DNA from: Dendrophyllia cribrosa
Taxonomy: Eukaryota > Cnidaria > Anthozoa > Scleractinia > Dendrophylliidae
DNA length: 64,000 nt
Assembly: GCA_024195265.1 (NCBI GenBank)
Contig: JAJLRJ010000001.1
Coordinates: forward strand, 56,826,202-56,890,201
Reading direction: 5' to 3'
The position numbers were made by a program, and so were the translations under genes. Positions 13,701 to 20,768 of this stretch are shown in pieces. The notes beneath the pieces were generated by a model. The model was not told the DNA's origin. It worked only from the letters and a program-made list of their open reading frames with translations, and ran no database searches. The first letter of the stretch is position 1. Each line of letters starts with the position of its first letter.

Positions 13701-16700
13701 TTAAAACTTTGTCGAGTTCCTGTTCAACCTCTGAAAGTGTAAAGACGATAGATGTCTTTATTTAAAATAAAAAAGAAGGTACACGAAAGTCTGACAAGAG
13801 ACGAAATTAGGAATTGGCATCCCACTGAATTAAGACATTTAAGAAAACAACCCTTTTCCAATATACCGGTATGTAAAAATGTAGAAATTATATCAACACA
13901 ACATTGTCTCTAATTTCATTATTCGACTCACAAAATCGAAGGAAAATTTGAAATTCCTACCGATTGTTACTTCTTATAAAGAATTTAAACTTTTCAGCAA
14001 TATTAAATGTGAAAACTTTTCCAATGAAGAAGAAGTCTAGTGAAAGGACAGCAATGAAAACAAAAAGAGAAAAAAGTTGTGTTAAGTAAAGTTGATTTAC
14101 CTGTTATCAGTAATGTGTACCGACTATTCATTAAAGCGTAGCACTCGCGGGCCGAAGGCCCGTTCGCGGAGCTCCATACTCATAGAACATTTTTCATTGT
14201 CATGGCTAGCGGAATGTTTCGCCGGCGCGTCTGTCCGTGTGTCCGTCCGTTCGTCCGTCCGTTGCGCAGGGCTAGCTCGCGGGCGCGTATGACGTCGCAA
14301 CACATGCGTGTATGACGTCGCAACACATGCGTGTATGACGTCACGCAACATCCAGGATCTTAGCAATTGTGAAACCAAAGCGAGGCTTTGTTTTTCGCGC
14401 GACTACACGGCCGATGTCACGTCAGCTGCAGCAAAAACTTTTGTTGTGTTTAGCGGAGAAAACGGTTTGAAAATCGTTTTCCCTGCATTTTTTTCGCGGT
14501 TTTTACTCAAAACAAGTTTCACATTTCTCAAACAGTTGTTAACAGAGACCGCATTTGAGGCTGCGTAACTTTGCAAGTCAAGCATTTTTGGAGGAATATA
14601 GAACTAAGTGCTTATTTTTAAACCTGATTTCGTCTTAGGACAATTGAAGCTAGTAGATTGACACGTCAAAGCACTTATTTAGAGCTAAACTCCTTTAAGG
14701 CGGGGTTTTACCTGAATTTTAATGAAATTTTAAGAGGTTTTAAGAAGGGATAGGAGAAAGAAAATGATTTTTGGAACACCAACAGACAGTTGATACCCAC
14801 GTAAGAGCACCCCAGGTTGCTAGTGGACTAACTTGGTGTCCGTCTATTAATTATTAACTACAAATTCTAATTTTAAAACTTCACTAAATCTTCAATATTT
14901 CTTATTTCTCTAAATTTTACCAATCCTTTGAGAAAAACTATTTCCTCCCCCAAATACCCAAAAATCACCCAAAAATTTACAAAACATCCCACAACATAGC
15001 TTCATGTAATGAGTGAAGGGTTTTTGGATTGCTTGAAACGTGAACGAGATATTTCCATTAAAGCCATGTTAAGTGGCGGAAACATGGCATTCAGGTAGAG
15101 CCCCGCCTTAACCCATTGACGACCGTGCCGGCCAAAACCGGCCGTGATTTTGCAATAACACACATTTAAAATATTCAAAATAGAAAGAGAAAGCTTTAAA
15201 GAATAATCAGAAAAAGAAGAGCTTTAAGGTGGCTCCAAGTAGTTTTTTGGGGGTCACGCGTCTCTTTGTGAATGCGCTTATACATAATCTTACTTTAGCT
15301 CAATGAATCCGAATTTGACACCAGGTGTTAGGCTTGGATGAAAGTTTTGGACGATGCTCTTTTCATGCTAATCAGTATTTCCATAGCAACGGTAAACAAT
15401 CATGGCGAAAAACAGTTTTTCTTAATTATCTTTCGATTTTGGGGCTACCAGCGACAAGCGAATAAATGTGCTATAATCTACACAGTGTAGCACACTAAAT
15501 GGGGAAATTTTAAACAAATTAAACTGTTCGATTTTGAATAAATCGCTAAAACATTTTTAACACGTGTTTTTTGATGTTTGAAATATAAGCGGTAAAAACA
15601 TTCCATAGGTCTCACAAATTATCATTAAATTACCACGGCATAAAGTTTCCTCAGACTTAAGTTATTACTCCTTGCAAAAAGCTATGACTAACTCCTCGGC
15701 AATAAAAAATCGAGCTTTTCATTCAAATGCAGTTTAAAAAGAATGAAAATGTCAAGCAAAACTGCATTTGAATGAAAAGCTCGATCTCTTTATTGTCGAA
15801 GAGTTAGTCCAGAGCTATTTGCAGGGAGTAATTATTTAAGTCTGAGGAATCTTTCTGTGGTAATACAATGATAATTTGTGAGACCTGTGGAATGTTTTGA
15901 CTGCTTATATTTTCTTACAGTTCTGCCGCTCATATTTTATCTATTACTTACAGGTTTTAAGTAAAGTCAATTTACCTGTCATCAGTAATAGGTACCGACT
16001 ATTGTACTTTATATTACAGGTTAAGTAAAGTCTGTCATCAGTAATAGGTATCGATTTTTGCACTTTATTTTACAGGTTAAGTAAAGTCTGTCATCAGTAA
16101 TATGTACCGACTATTGTACTTTATTTTACAGGTCAAGTAAAGTCTGTCATCAGTAATATGTACCGACTATTGTACTTTATATTACAGGTCAAGTAAAGTC
16201 TGTCATCAGTAAAAGTCTGTCATAAGTAATATGTACCGACTATTGTACTTTATATTACAGGTTTATCTGTCATCAGTAATAGGTACCGACTATTTTGCAT
16301 GCACTTTATATTACAGGTTAAGTAAAGTCTGTCATCAGTAATAGGTATCGACTTTTGCACTTTAAATTACAGGTTAAGTAAAGTCTGTCGTCAGTAATAT
16401 GTACCGACTATTGTACTTTATGTTAGAGGTTAAGTAAGTAATAGGTATTGACTATTGCACTTTGTATTACAAGCTAACTAAAATTGATTTACCTGTCATC
16501 AGTAATAGGTACCGACTATTTTGCATGCACTTTATATTACAGGTTAAGTAAAGTCTGTCATCAGTAATAGGTATCGACTTTTGCACTTTAAATTACAGGT
16601 TAAGTAAAGTCTGTCGTCAGTAATATGTACCGACTATTGTACTTTATCAGAAACCCATAAGTGGGTTGAAACGTGTAACGCGCATTCACAGCTTCCGAAT

Positions 16701-18371
16701 ATTCATTTTTTGCTTAGTACTATCAGTATTTGGAAACCCCTCGGTCCCTCGAGATTGGAAGCAAGTTGTTCTAGCGAATTGATTGGTTAATATTTTTTAT
16801 CTTGATTTTCCAAATATGGCAGTAACAACTTCTTAGCAAATTGAATAATCGGAAACTTGTTTTGAAGCGTACAAGAGACAGTTCAACGTTTCAACCCACT
16901 TATGGGTTTCTGACTTTATATTACAGGTTAAGTAAAGTCTGTCATCAGTAATGTGTACCGACTATTGTACTTTATATTGCAGGTTAAGTAAAGTCTGTCA
17001 TCAGTAATGTGTACCGACTATTGTACTTTATATTGCAGGTTAAGTAAAGTCTGTCATCAGTAATGTGTACCGACTATTGTACTTTATATTGCAGGTTAAG
17101 TAAAGTCTGTCATCAGTAATGTGTACCGACTATTGTACTTTATATTGCAGGTTTATCTGTCATCAGTAATAGGTATCGACTTTTGCACTTTATATTACAG
17201 TCAACAGTCAGCAGCAATATGTACAAAAACATTTACATGTTAGCGGTCTCTTCTTCAAATATGTCTGCAATCACTTGTTTGTTTGATCTAGTGACTGTGT
17301 GGACTGTATTTTTCTTTGAACTGTGGTAAATTAACTGTCATTACTTCGCGTTTTGTAACGACTGTCGCATATTGCCGCATAATTACAGTTGTTTCATCAC
17401 TAATTCCAATCGCTAGAGGGTTTCCATAGCATCACTACTAAAGCTGAACATTTTTTAGCGATCGTAGCGATCGTAGCGATCGTAGCGATCATATGGAAAC
17501 CAGGCTTTATTTTTAAGGTTGAGCTGGCATGCGCACTGAATGTTCTATTTTTTTTTGCGCTTTGAGCATGACGCCTTTCTTACAAATTCTTAAGTTAAAT
17601 TGTCAGTATAGTATATCAGTAAATTGTAGTCTGAATGAAAATTGAGAAAGAAAAAAAAGGGGCAAGTTCTTTCAATTTTCTAATTGTTATCCATATTTAT
17701 TTTAGCTAATTTAAAATGCAACGACCTGCAACGTCGAAAAACATTCAAGCATTTTGGGCTCACTTGGACTTGAAATTTTCTCTGATCAAATTGTTACACT
17801 TTATTCAGCGTGGGTATGTTCTGAGCACGTTCTTAAAATGTTGGTCAATCCAGGCCTCGACGTTCTTGTAAAAACGTTTCTTATAAATATAAAAAATAAA
17901 TGTAACGCCCATCGCAATTTGTAATAACAAATCTATCGTAAAACGTAATTACTTGTTGTCACAAATTTTGTAATAAAACTTTGTAAAATGCAAATATCTA
18001 GATGTTCTCATTTTTTTATAATTTAAAAGTTAATTTTCTGATGTATGAGTATTTATTTTTGAAAACAAAATCTTTTGCGACCACGGAAATGAGAAATCAG
18101 CTGGCCGCGTAAATATAGTCACTCGTAAACTGACTACACAAGAAATGCAACTGTTGACTTCGTCCAAAATAAGAAAATACTGAATGCTATGTATACTAGA
18201 TCTAACTGTACAACTATAAATCATTGACAATTACTCTCCGCGATTGCAACTCAAGTCAAGTAAATTCTATTCACCTTTGCTATGCCGATTTCCTGTGTGG
18301 CTTGATGATTCCAGATGGATAGGAGCAGAACACGTATCCCTACGAACTTCCATACGAATTTCTTCTTCCAT
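3141..18371 (-). CDS. TRPC-like cation channel with an inserted vWA domain
   Basis: Twelve coding exons, from the ATG: 18371-18275, 13730-13609, 12731-12534, 12039-11829, 9349-9090, 8596-8386, 7498-7475, 6406-6070, 5546-5193, 4375-4186, 3553-3362, 3218-3141 (TGA). Together 2274 nt, about 757 residues, with matching phases at every junction. Seen: a TRPC pre-S1 block (QKKFLSHP, then SRWYGSFSS) and hydrophobic pre-S1 helix at residues 170-200; a vWA domain (about 210-366); S1 (376-400); S2 (408-430, LEWVIFIFFLG); S3 (LWSLLDCVILF); S4-S5 with GAIQIAL; a pore stretch with FWW and WSLLGIQG; S6 (LLINMMVALLSNTYQ); and a TRP box (EWSFKKA). TRPC channels are plasma-membrane non-selective cation channels. 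Oddities: the vWA insertion, and an N-terminus of about 140 residues too short for the four ankyrin repeats usual in TRPC. The first and last exons are the least certain. Confidence 0.8.
4186..4375 (-). CDS. pore and S6 exon of the TRPC-like gene
   Basis: 190 nt, phase 2 to 0, acceptor attttcag. The junction restores Phe to give the TRPC-like FWW motif. The exon continues with the pore helix WSLLGIQG, an extracellular acidic loop, and S6 (GVILLINMMVALLSNTYQ). The donor gtatga follows RVQ. Confidence 0.85.
5193..5546 (-). CDS. S3-S5 exon of the TRPC-like gene
   Basis: 354 nt, phase 2 to 2. It opens with SDLWSLLDCVILF (S3), continues with RPLAVAGYLYGLIAMILTLR (S4 region) and VMEYMRGMGAIQIAL (S4-S5 linker, compare the TRPC pattern GPLQISL), then S5 (FLTTILAFSLAITKIYV). 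It ends just before the pore. The linker and S5 are the best preserved channel segments. Confidence 0.85.
6070..6406 (-). CDS. S1-S2 exon of the TRPC-like gene
   Basis: 337 nt, phase 1 to 2, acceptor attcacag and donor gtacat. It encodes DLYMDYFTTPYFVFV and a hydrophobic S1 matching the TRPC pattern SPFMKFV followed by S1, a short loop, S2 (WVIFIFFLGRILLEV) and a charged cytosolic linker rich in Lys, Arg and Ser that leads into S3 in the next exon. Confidence 0.8.
6452..6607. mobile_element. MITE with ggatagcgctatcc core, copy 1
   Basis: An inverted-repeat element in the intron before the S1-S2 exon: ggtggatagcgctatccacc, then atcactatccagtggata, a short centre, and the mirrored half, ending cagccggggcc. 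A second copy lies at 62550-62678, flanked by the same cggggcc ends and gttcaaaag/cttttgaac motifs, so this is a dispersed family. Confidence 0.75.
6630..7050. repeat. AT-rich repeat with recurrent tcaactatcatg motif
   Basis: The motif cnaactatcanc/tcatgatagttg occurs in both orientations several times (about 6652, 6700, 6965, 7012), with the phrase tttgatc nearby. It looks like a degenerate foldback element. The exact ends were not resolved. Confidence 0.4.
7475..7498 (-). CDS. 24-nt microexon of the TRPC-like gene
   Basis: A ttttatag acceptor and a gtaaga donor enclose 24 nt in phase 1 to 1, adding eight residues (roughly GVEGKDIF) between the vWA domain and S1. The reading frame is preserved with or without it. 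Its assignment rests on clean splice signals and phase, not on homology. Confidence 0.6.
7745..7931. mobile_element. 187-bp MITE with perfect 20-bp terminal inverted repeats
   Basis: The left end tataattcaacacattgata is matched exactly by its reverse complement at the right end. There is no coding content. It lies in the intron between the microexon and the second vWA exon. Confidence 0.75.
8386..9349 (-). CDS. vWA-domain cassette (two exons) inside the TRPC-like gene
   Basis: Exon 9349-9090 (260 nt, phase 1 to 0) and exon 8596-8386 (211 nt, phase 0 to 1) together encode 157 residues. They read from beta-1 (ELCFVV) through VVFTND, GVRVIPVGIG and HFGEYEAPKTIGK, the usual vWA order ending in the last helix. 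The first metal-binding motif DxSxS is replaced by TLNKN, so the MIDAS site is probably lost. Four N-glycosylation sequons (NAT, NYS, NAS, NTT) are visible. The cassette is bounded by phase-1 introns on both sides, so it can be inserted or skipped without shifting the frame, as is typical of shuffled extracellular modules. Confidence 0.8.
8654..8677. repeat. poly-G tract (24 nt)
   Basis: An uninterrupted run of 24 G in the intron between the two vWA exons, about 60 bp upstream of the second vWA exon's acceptor on the minus strand (there a C run). Long G runs recur at 20799 and 30809, so length errors in the assembly are possible. Confidence 0.9.
9493..9790. repeat. dispersed repeat, copy 1 (gcgggccgaaggcccg family)
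   Basis: It contains gcgggccgaaggcccgcg, ccatactcatagaac, gtcatggctagcggaatgtt, ctcgcgggcgcgtat and gtgtttagcggagaaaac in the same order as 14141-14575. It is probably a non-autonomous transposon or a fragment of one. It falls in the intron preceding the first vWA exon. Confidence 0.65.
9791..11525. other. intron stretch without a recognised gene
   Basis: Part of the 2.5-kb intron between the pre-S1 and first vWA exons. It holds a (TA)n microsatellite and, at about 10936-10990, two to three copies of a 19-bp motif (cattatcaaacgtaacaaa). No splice-bounded frame with a recognisable domain was seen. Confidence 0.5.
10661..10703. repeat. (TA)n microsatellite
   Basis: About 21 uninterrupted TA dinucleotides. 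The resulting Ile/Tyr frames are artefacts. Confidence 0.95.
11526..11754. mobile_element. CCAAT-rich MITE, copy 1
   Basis: Ends carry ggttttcaattgag and its mirror ctcaattgaaaacc. Inside are caatcacaacagacgcagac, atccaatgaaccaatc and a T run. Related copies are at 23262-23467 and 28045-28326 (opposite orientation). It lies in the intron 74 bp downstream of the pre-S1 exon's donor. Confidence 0.75.
11829..12039 (-). CDS. pre-S1 exon of the TRPC-like gene
   Basis: This 211-nt exon (phase 0 to 1, acceptor ggtcag, donor gtttgt) encodes the family-typical pre-S1 helices and one strongly hydrophobic helix (VLDMFFFPFLFALFFFVH) followed by a basic NERSRKAR stretch. In solved TRPC structures this helix is a half-membrane elbow and the basic loop stays in the cytosol just before S1. 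In this gene the next exon downstream is the vWA exon and not S1. Confidence 0.8.
12534..13730 (-). CDS. N-terminal cytosolic exons 2 and 3 of the TRPC-like gene
   Basis: Exon 13730-13609 (122 nt, phase 1 to 0) and exon 12731-12534 (198 nt, phase 0 to 0) encode a helical, charged segment ending in DTEQKK. It runs directly into FLSHP of the next exon, which reproduces the TRPC pattern QKKF.xHP before the pre-S1 region. Donors gtgagt and gtaacg and acceptors tttcag and ccgcag are clear. A TTAA-flanked element (12966-13333) sits in the intron between them. Confidence 0.7.
12966..13333. mobile_element. TTAA-flanked MITE (368 bp)
   Basis: Terminal inverted repeats aggggaagtatcacggg and its reverse complement are flanked on both sides by TTAA (12962-12965 and 13334-13337). 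The TTAA duplication suggests a piggyBac-like or Kolobok-like helper. It lies between exons 2 and 3 of the TRPC-like gene. Confidence 0.8.
14141..14575. repeat. dispersed repeat, copy 2 (gcgggccgaaggcccg family)
   Basis: It shares the motif order with 9493-9790 and adds an internal gtccgtccg tract and a triplicated caacacatgcgtgtatgacg motif (about 14289-14340). It interrupts a lone unit of the 56-bp minisatellite, whose 5' part is visible at about 14087-14130. Confidence 0.65.
14699..15107. mobile_element. TTAA-flanked MITE (409 bp)
   Basis: Left end ggcggggttttacctgaat, right end attcaggtagagccccgcc, both next to TTAA (14695-14698, 15108-15111). Non-coding, with a gagcaccccaggttg phrase that recurs at about 52744. 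Confidence 0.75.
15582..15912. mobile_element. foldback element (331 bp)
   Basis: The two halves mirror each other: tctcacaaattatcattaaa, cctcagacttaag, tcgagcttttcattcaaatg on the left against catttgaatgaaaagctcga, cttaagtctgagg-like and aatgataatttgtgagac on the right, around a short centre near 15750. Confidence 0.75.
15951..17200. repeat. 56-bp minisatellite, about 17 units
   Basis: The unit runs caggttaagtaaagtctgtc, atcagtaataggtaccgact, attgtactttatatta. Spacing between successive cagg starts is 56 bp where checked (16017, 16073, 16129, 16185). Units vary at a few positions (ggtacc/ggtatc/tgtacc), and higher-order blocks containing ttttgcatgcac appear twice. The array is interrupted at 16648-16912. 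It lies in the first intron of the TRPC-like gene. Confidence 0.9.
16648..16912. mobile_element. 265-bp MITE inserted in the minisatellite
   Basis: Ends cagaaacccataagtgggtt and its reverse complement aacccacttatgggtttctg form perfect inverted repeats of about 27 bp (including the adjoining gaaacgt). It is flanked by actttat on each side (16641-16647, 16913-16919). Removing the element and one actttat restores a normal repeat unit, so this is a clean insertion with a 7-bp duplication. CAG ends resemble hAT elements, although 8 bp would be usual. Confidence 0.85.
17201..18274. other. intron stretch without a recognised gene
   Basis: A short tandem agcgatcgt repeat (four copies, about 17457-17492) is the only ordered structure in the first part. 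From about 17905, tgtaataa/ttacaaa motifs begin that recur in reverse orientation at 18820-19060. Confidence 0.45.
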
Positions 18372-19065
18372 TGCAGAAGATTTGTTCTTCTTCTATAGAA
18401 CTCGGGTGAAAATGAGCCCAAATGACAAAAGCCAAAAGCGAGCGACACGTTTCAAAGACAACTCACTGAGTAACCGTAACCTTTCTTAATTATGAAACAT
18501 ACCCTCGTTTAAAATGAAATGTCCCCTGTCTTAGCCTACTAAACATCACTGTGATACAAATTTATTCCAAGCAATATTACCCAATTATTTCAAACTCTGT
18601 GGAAAAATTGTATTTATAATTACTTCAGCAGCCAATAATTGTGGCTAAACTTGTAGGCTAAAATGGAAACACTCAACGGTTTGTCACCGTCTCGGACAAA
18701 TTTTTGGGGTCAAATTTTTAGTGAACTGTGACTTTCACAATGGCGGTCGAACGAAATCAAGGATCTAACTTGACGAACGCACGGTAAAATAGGAGACTGA
18801 ACAGTCTATTCAATTAACGACAGCTTGGTTTATTATAAATTTGACGATGTGTTATTACCAAACGGCGACAGCTTGGTTTATTACATACAAATGTGACGAT
18901 GTTCACCAAACGATTTGCGACAAAGTTTTTAACTAAAACTTGGTTTATTACTAACAAATTGCGACAATTAGTATTGTTACATTTAACGACATGTACAAGG
19001 CCGTTTATTACAAATAGAGACAAAAATTATTACATTTTGAGGCAGTCATCGCAAAATGCGCCATC
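17905..19065. repeat. subterminal-type repeats on both sides of TRPC exon 1
   Basis: On the right, motifs such as ttggtttattac, caaattgcgacaa and tttattacaaa recur about every 60-70 bp between 18825 and 19040. On the left (17910-17990) the reverse-complement forms occur (caatttgtaataacaaat, cacaaattttgtaataaaac). The pattern resembles subterminal repeats of a DNA transposon whose inside would include exon 1. Ends were not found, so this remains tentative. Confidence 0.3.
18275..18371 (-). CDS. candidate first coding exon of the TRPC-like gene
   Basis: An ATG opens 32 codons (MEEEIRMEV, then an RHSK end) followed by a gtgaat donor in phase 1. This fits the phase-1 acceptor of the next exon at 13730, giving a codon for Glu at the junction. 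The frame has acidic, cytosolic character and no signal peptide. The connecting intron is 4.5 kb and holds the minisatellite and several MITEs. An upstream exon with ankyrin repeats was searched for and not seen, but a longer alternative 5' end cannot be excluded. Confidence 0.5.
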
Positions 19066-20490
19066 CGGTATAACGATTCACTAGTAACCTTTTCCACATT
19101 ATTTTCTCTTAACCAAATTAAACGCCAACCAATAACCATTTATACTGTACGAGATATGCTTAACTTTGGCGCGTGCGCTTGCCGAGAACGGAAGAATTAA
19201 TATATCGACAAAATTTTTTAAAAGTCACTTCAGTAAAAACTTTGTTAGACCAGCTTGCTCGGTCCGTATTGGGAATATTGGTTTCGTTTCTTTTTTCAGG
19301 TTTATGGACAGCAAAACAAAAAAAGAACTCGACCAATATTTAAATACTGACCTCACGCTAGTTCAATAACATCTATATGTATTTTAATTTTGACACTGCC
19401 ACAAATGTTGAATCGAGCTAAATTAATTGTATTGAAAATATGAATCGTGTGACAAAATACACGTACGACCACACTCCAATACATTCGGGCGAATATTATT
19501 ATTATTATATTAATATTGTCCTTAAAAGGCCGGTACGTTTGTCGGCCTGATCTGTTGGGCCGACATGCTCAACATGTCGGTTTGGGGGTTAAAGAACATG
19601 ATCGTTTCATGTTGGATGTACTTTTTTCTTTTATAAAATTAAAAAAGGTTTATTTGAAGTTTTTATTGCCCTTTTTAACATTGGTTTAAATTATTTAAAG
19701 TGCATATGAAGTAAAAAAAGAATTTCCGTGGTTTGATAGTACTTTACTTTCTTTATATAAATTTGTGGGTTCCATCGAAAAGATCCTTCCCATTGTGAAA
19801 TTATTCGGCTTGAAAGTTTTGAATTTTCCGCCAGAAAGTGTCTCTATCGAGCGCGCGGACAAAGCTATTGTATTACAAGGCTGTGACGTAGAAAATACTT
19901 CAACTCACGAGCTCGAGTATCATGGCGGCAAAGGAGAAGTCTTCGACCTCGGCGACTTTCTGTCTGTCTCACAGAGACTCTGTAGAAGACATAATTTCAT
20001 CACAGTCTGACATTCTTTTGAAGAAATGGAACGAAACACACTGTGAGCATACAAAAGAACGAATCTCAAGTATTTTCTACGTCATCAACACAATGGATAT
20101 CGACAACTCGTTCCCAGTCTCTGGGACACTGATTTCTGCAAATTGTGCTACTTTGGACGGCAAAAAAAAGGCCTTAATTTTTTTTCTGACAAATTTCTGT
20201 TATCATTTCCAAATAAAGACATAATAGCCTCCAAAAAAAGCCAAATTAAAAAATTACTTCATACGCACTTTAACATAGGCATAACAATGGTGCTAATTAC
20301 AGGTTAGGTGCACGCAAAAAAAAAAAAAAAAGAAAATAGAAGATGACTGAGTGATAGATGCATTAACTGCGGAATGATATTTTGTAGTAAGTGTAGCCAT
20401 AAATGCCATTTTCTAACCGCCTACTCATGAAACTGTTCACAAATGTTTTTCTGACATTGATGTAATATTTTGGTTGTTTCAACACTATCT
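19066..20490. other. intergenic stretch; one unrecognised open frame
   Basis: No known domain. An ATG in good context at 19922 (+) opens a 100-codon frame starting MAAKEKSSTSATF and ending in a low-complexity tail. It resembles the start of a transposon-derived or short-lived gene, but no partner exon was found. Confidence 0.3.
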
Positions 20491-20555
20491 CATGTTGGGT
20501 CGCCTGTGGTGTAGCGGTTATCACGTCTTCCTTGTAAGCAGCAGACCGGGATCCA
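20491..20555 (+). repeat. tRNA-like SINE head fragment
   Basis: The stretch contains tggtgtagcggttatcacgt, a good A box as in tRNA-Val/Thr, and a degraded B-box-like gaccgggatccaat. It stops where a hairpin element begins at 20556. This looks like a SINE head and not a functional tRNA. Confidence 0.4.
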
Positions 20556-20712
20556 ATAGGCCTTTATCGCGCGGCGGCCATGCTGACTCCCCGGAGAATA
20601 AAATGCTTTGTTTTTGCCCACCCAGCCTCGCAGTGAAAAAGTTGATAACGAGGTTGGGCGGGCAAAAATCTTTTGTTTTTATACAAAATGGCGGGGCGTG
20701 ATAAAGGCCTAT
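20556..20712. mobile_element. hairpin MITE (about 157 bp)
   Basis: Outer arms ataggcctttatcgcgcg and the mirrored cgtgataaaggcctat, inner arms gcccacccagcctcg and cgaggttgggcgggc, both around a ggccat/atggc step. The doubly nested palindrome is inserted in the tRNA-like fragment. Confidence 0.7.
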
Positions 20713-20768
20713 TCCTCGCTGGTGAACCATATTTTCACATGGTATGTGATATCGTGCCTTTTGGACGT

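Noticed and set aside
15951..17200. CRISPR-like array
   Set aside because: The 56-bp units follow head to tail with no unique spacers, and the genome is eukaryotic. It is a minisatellite.
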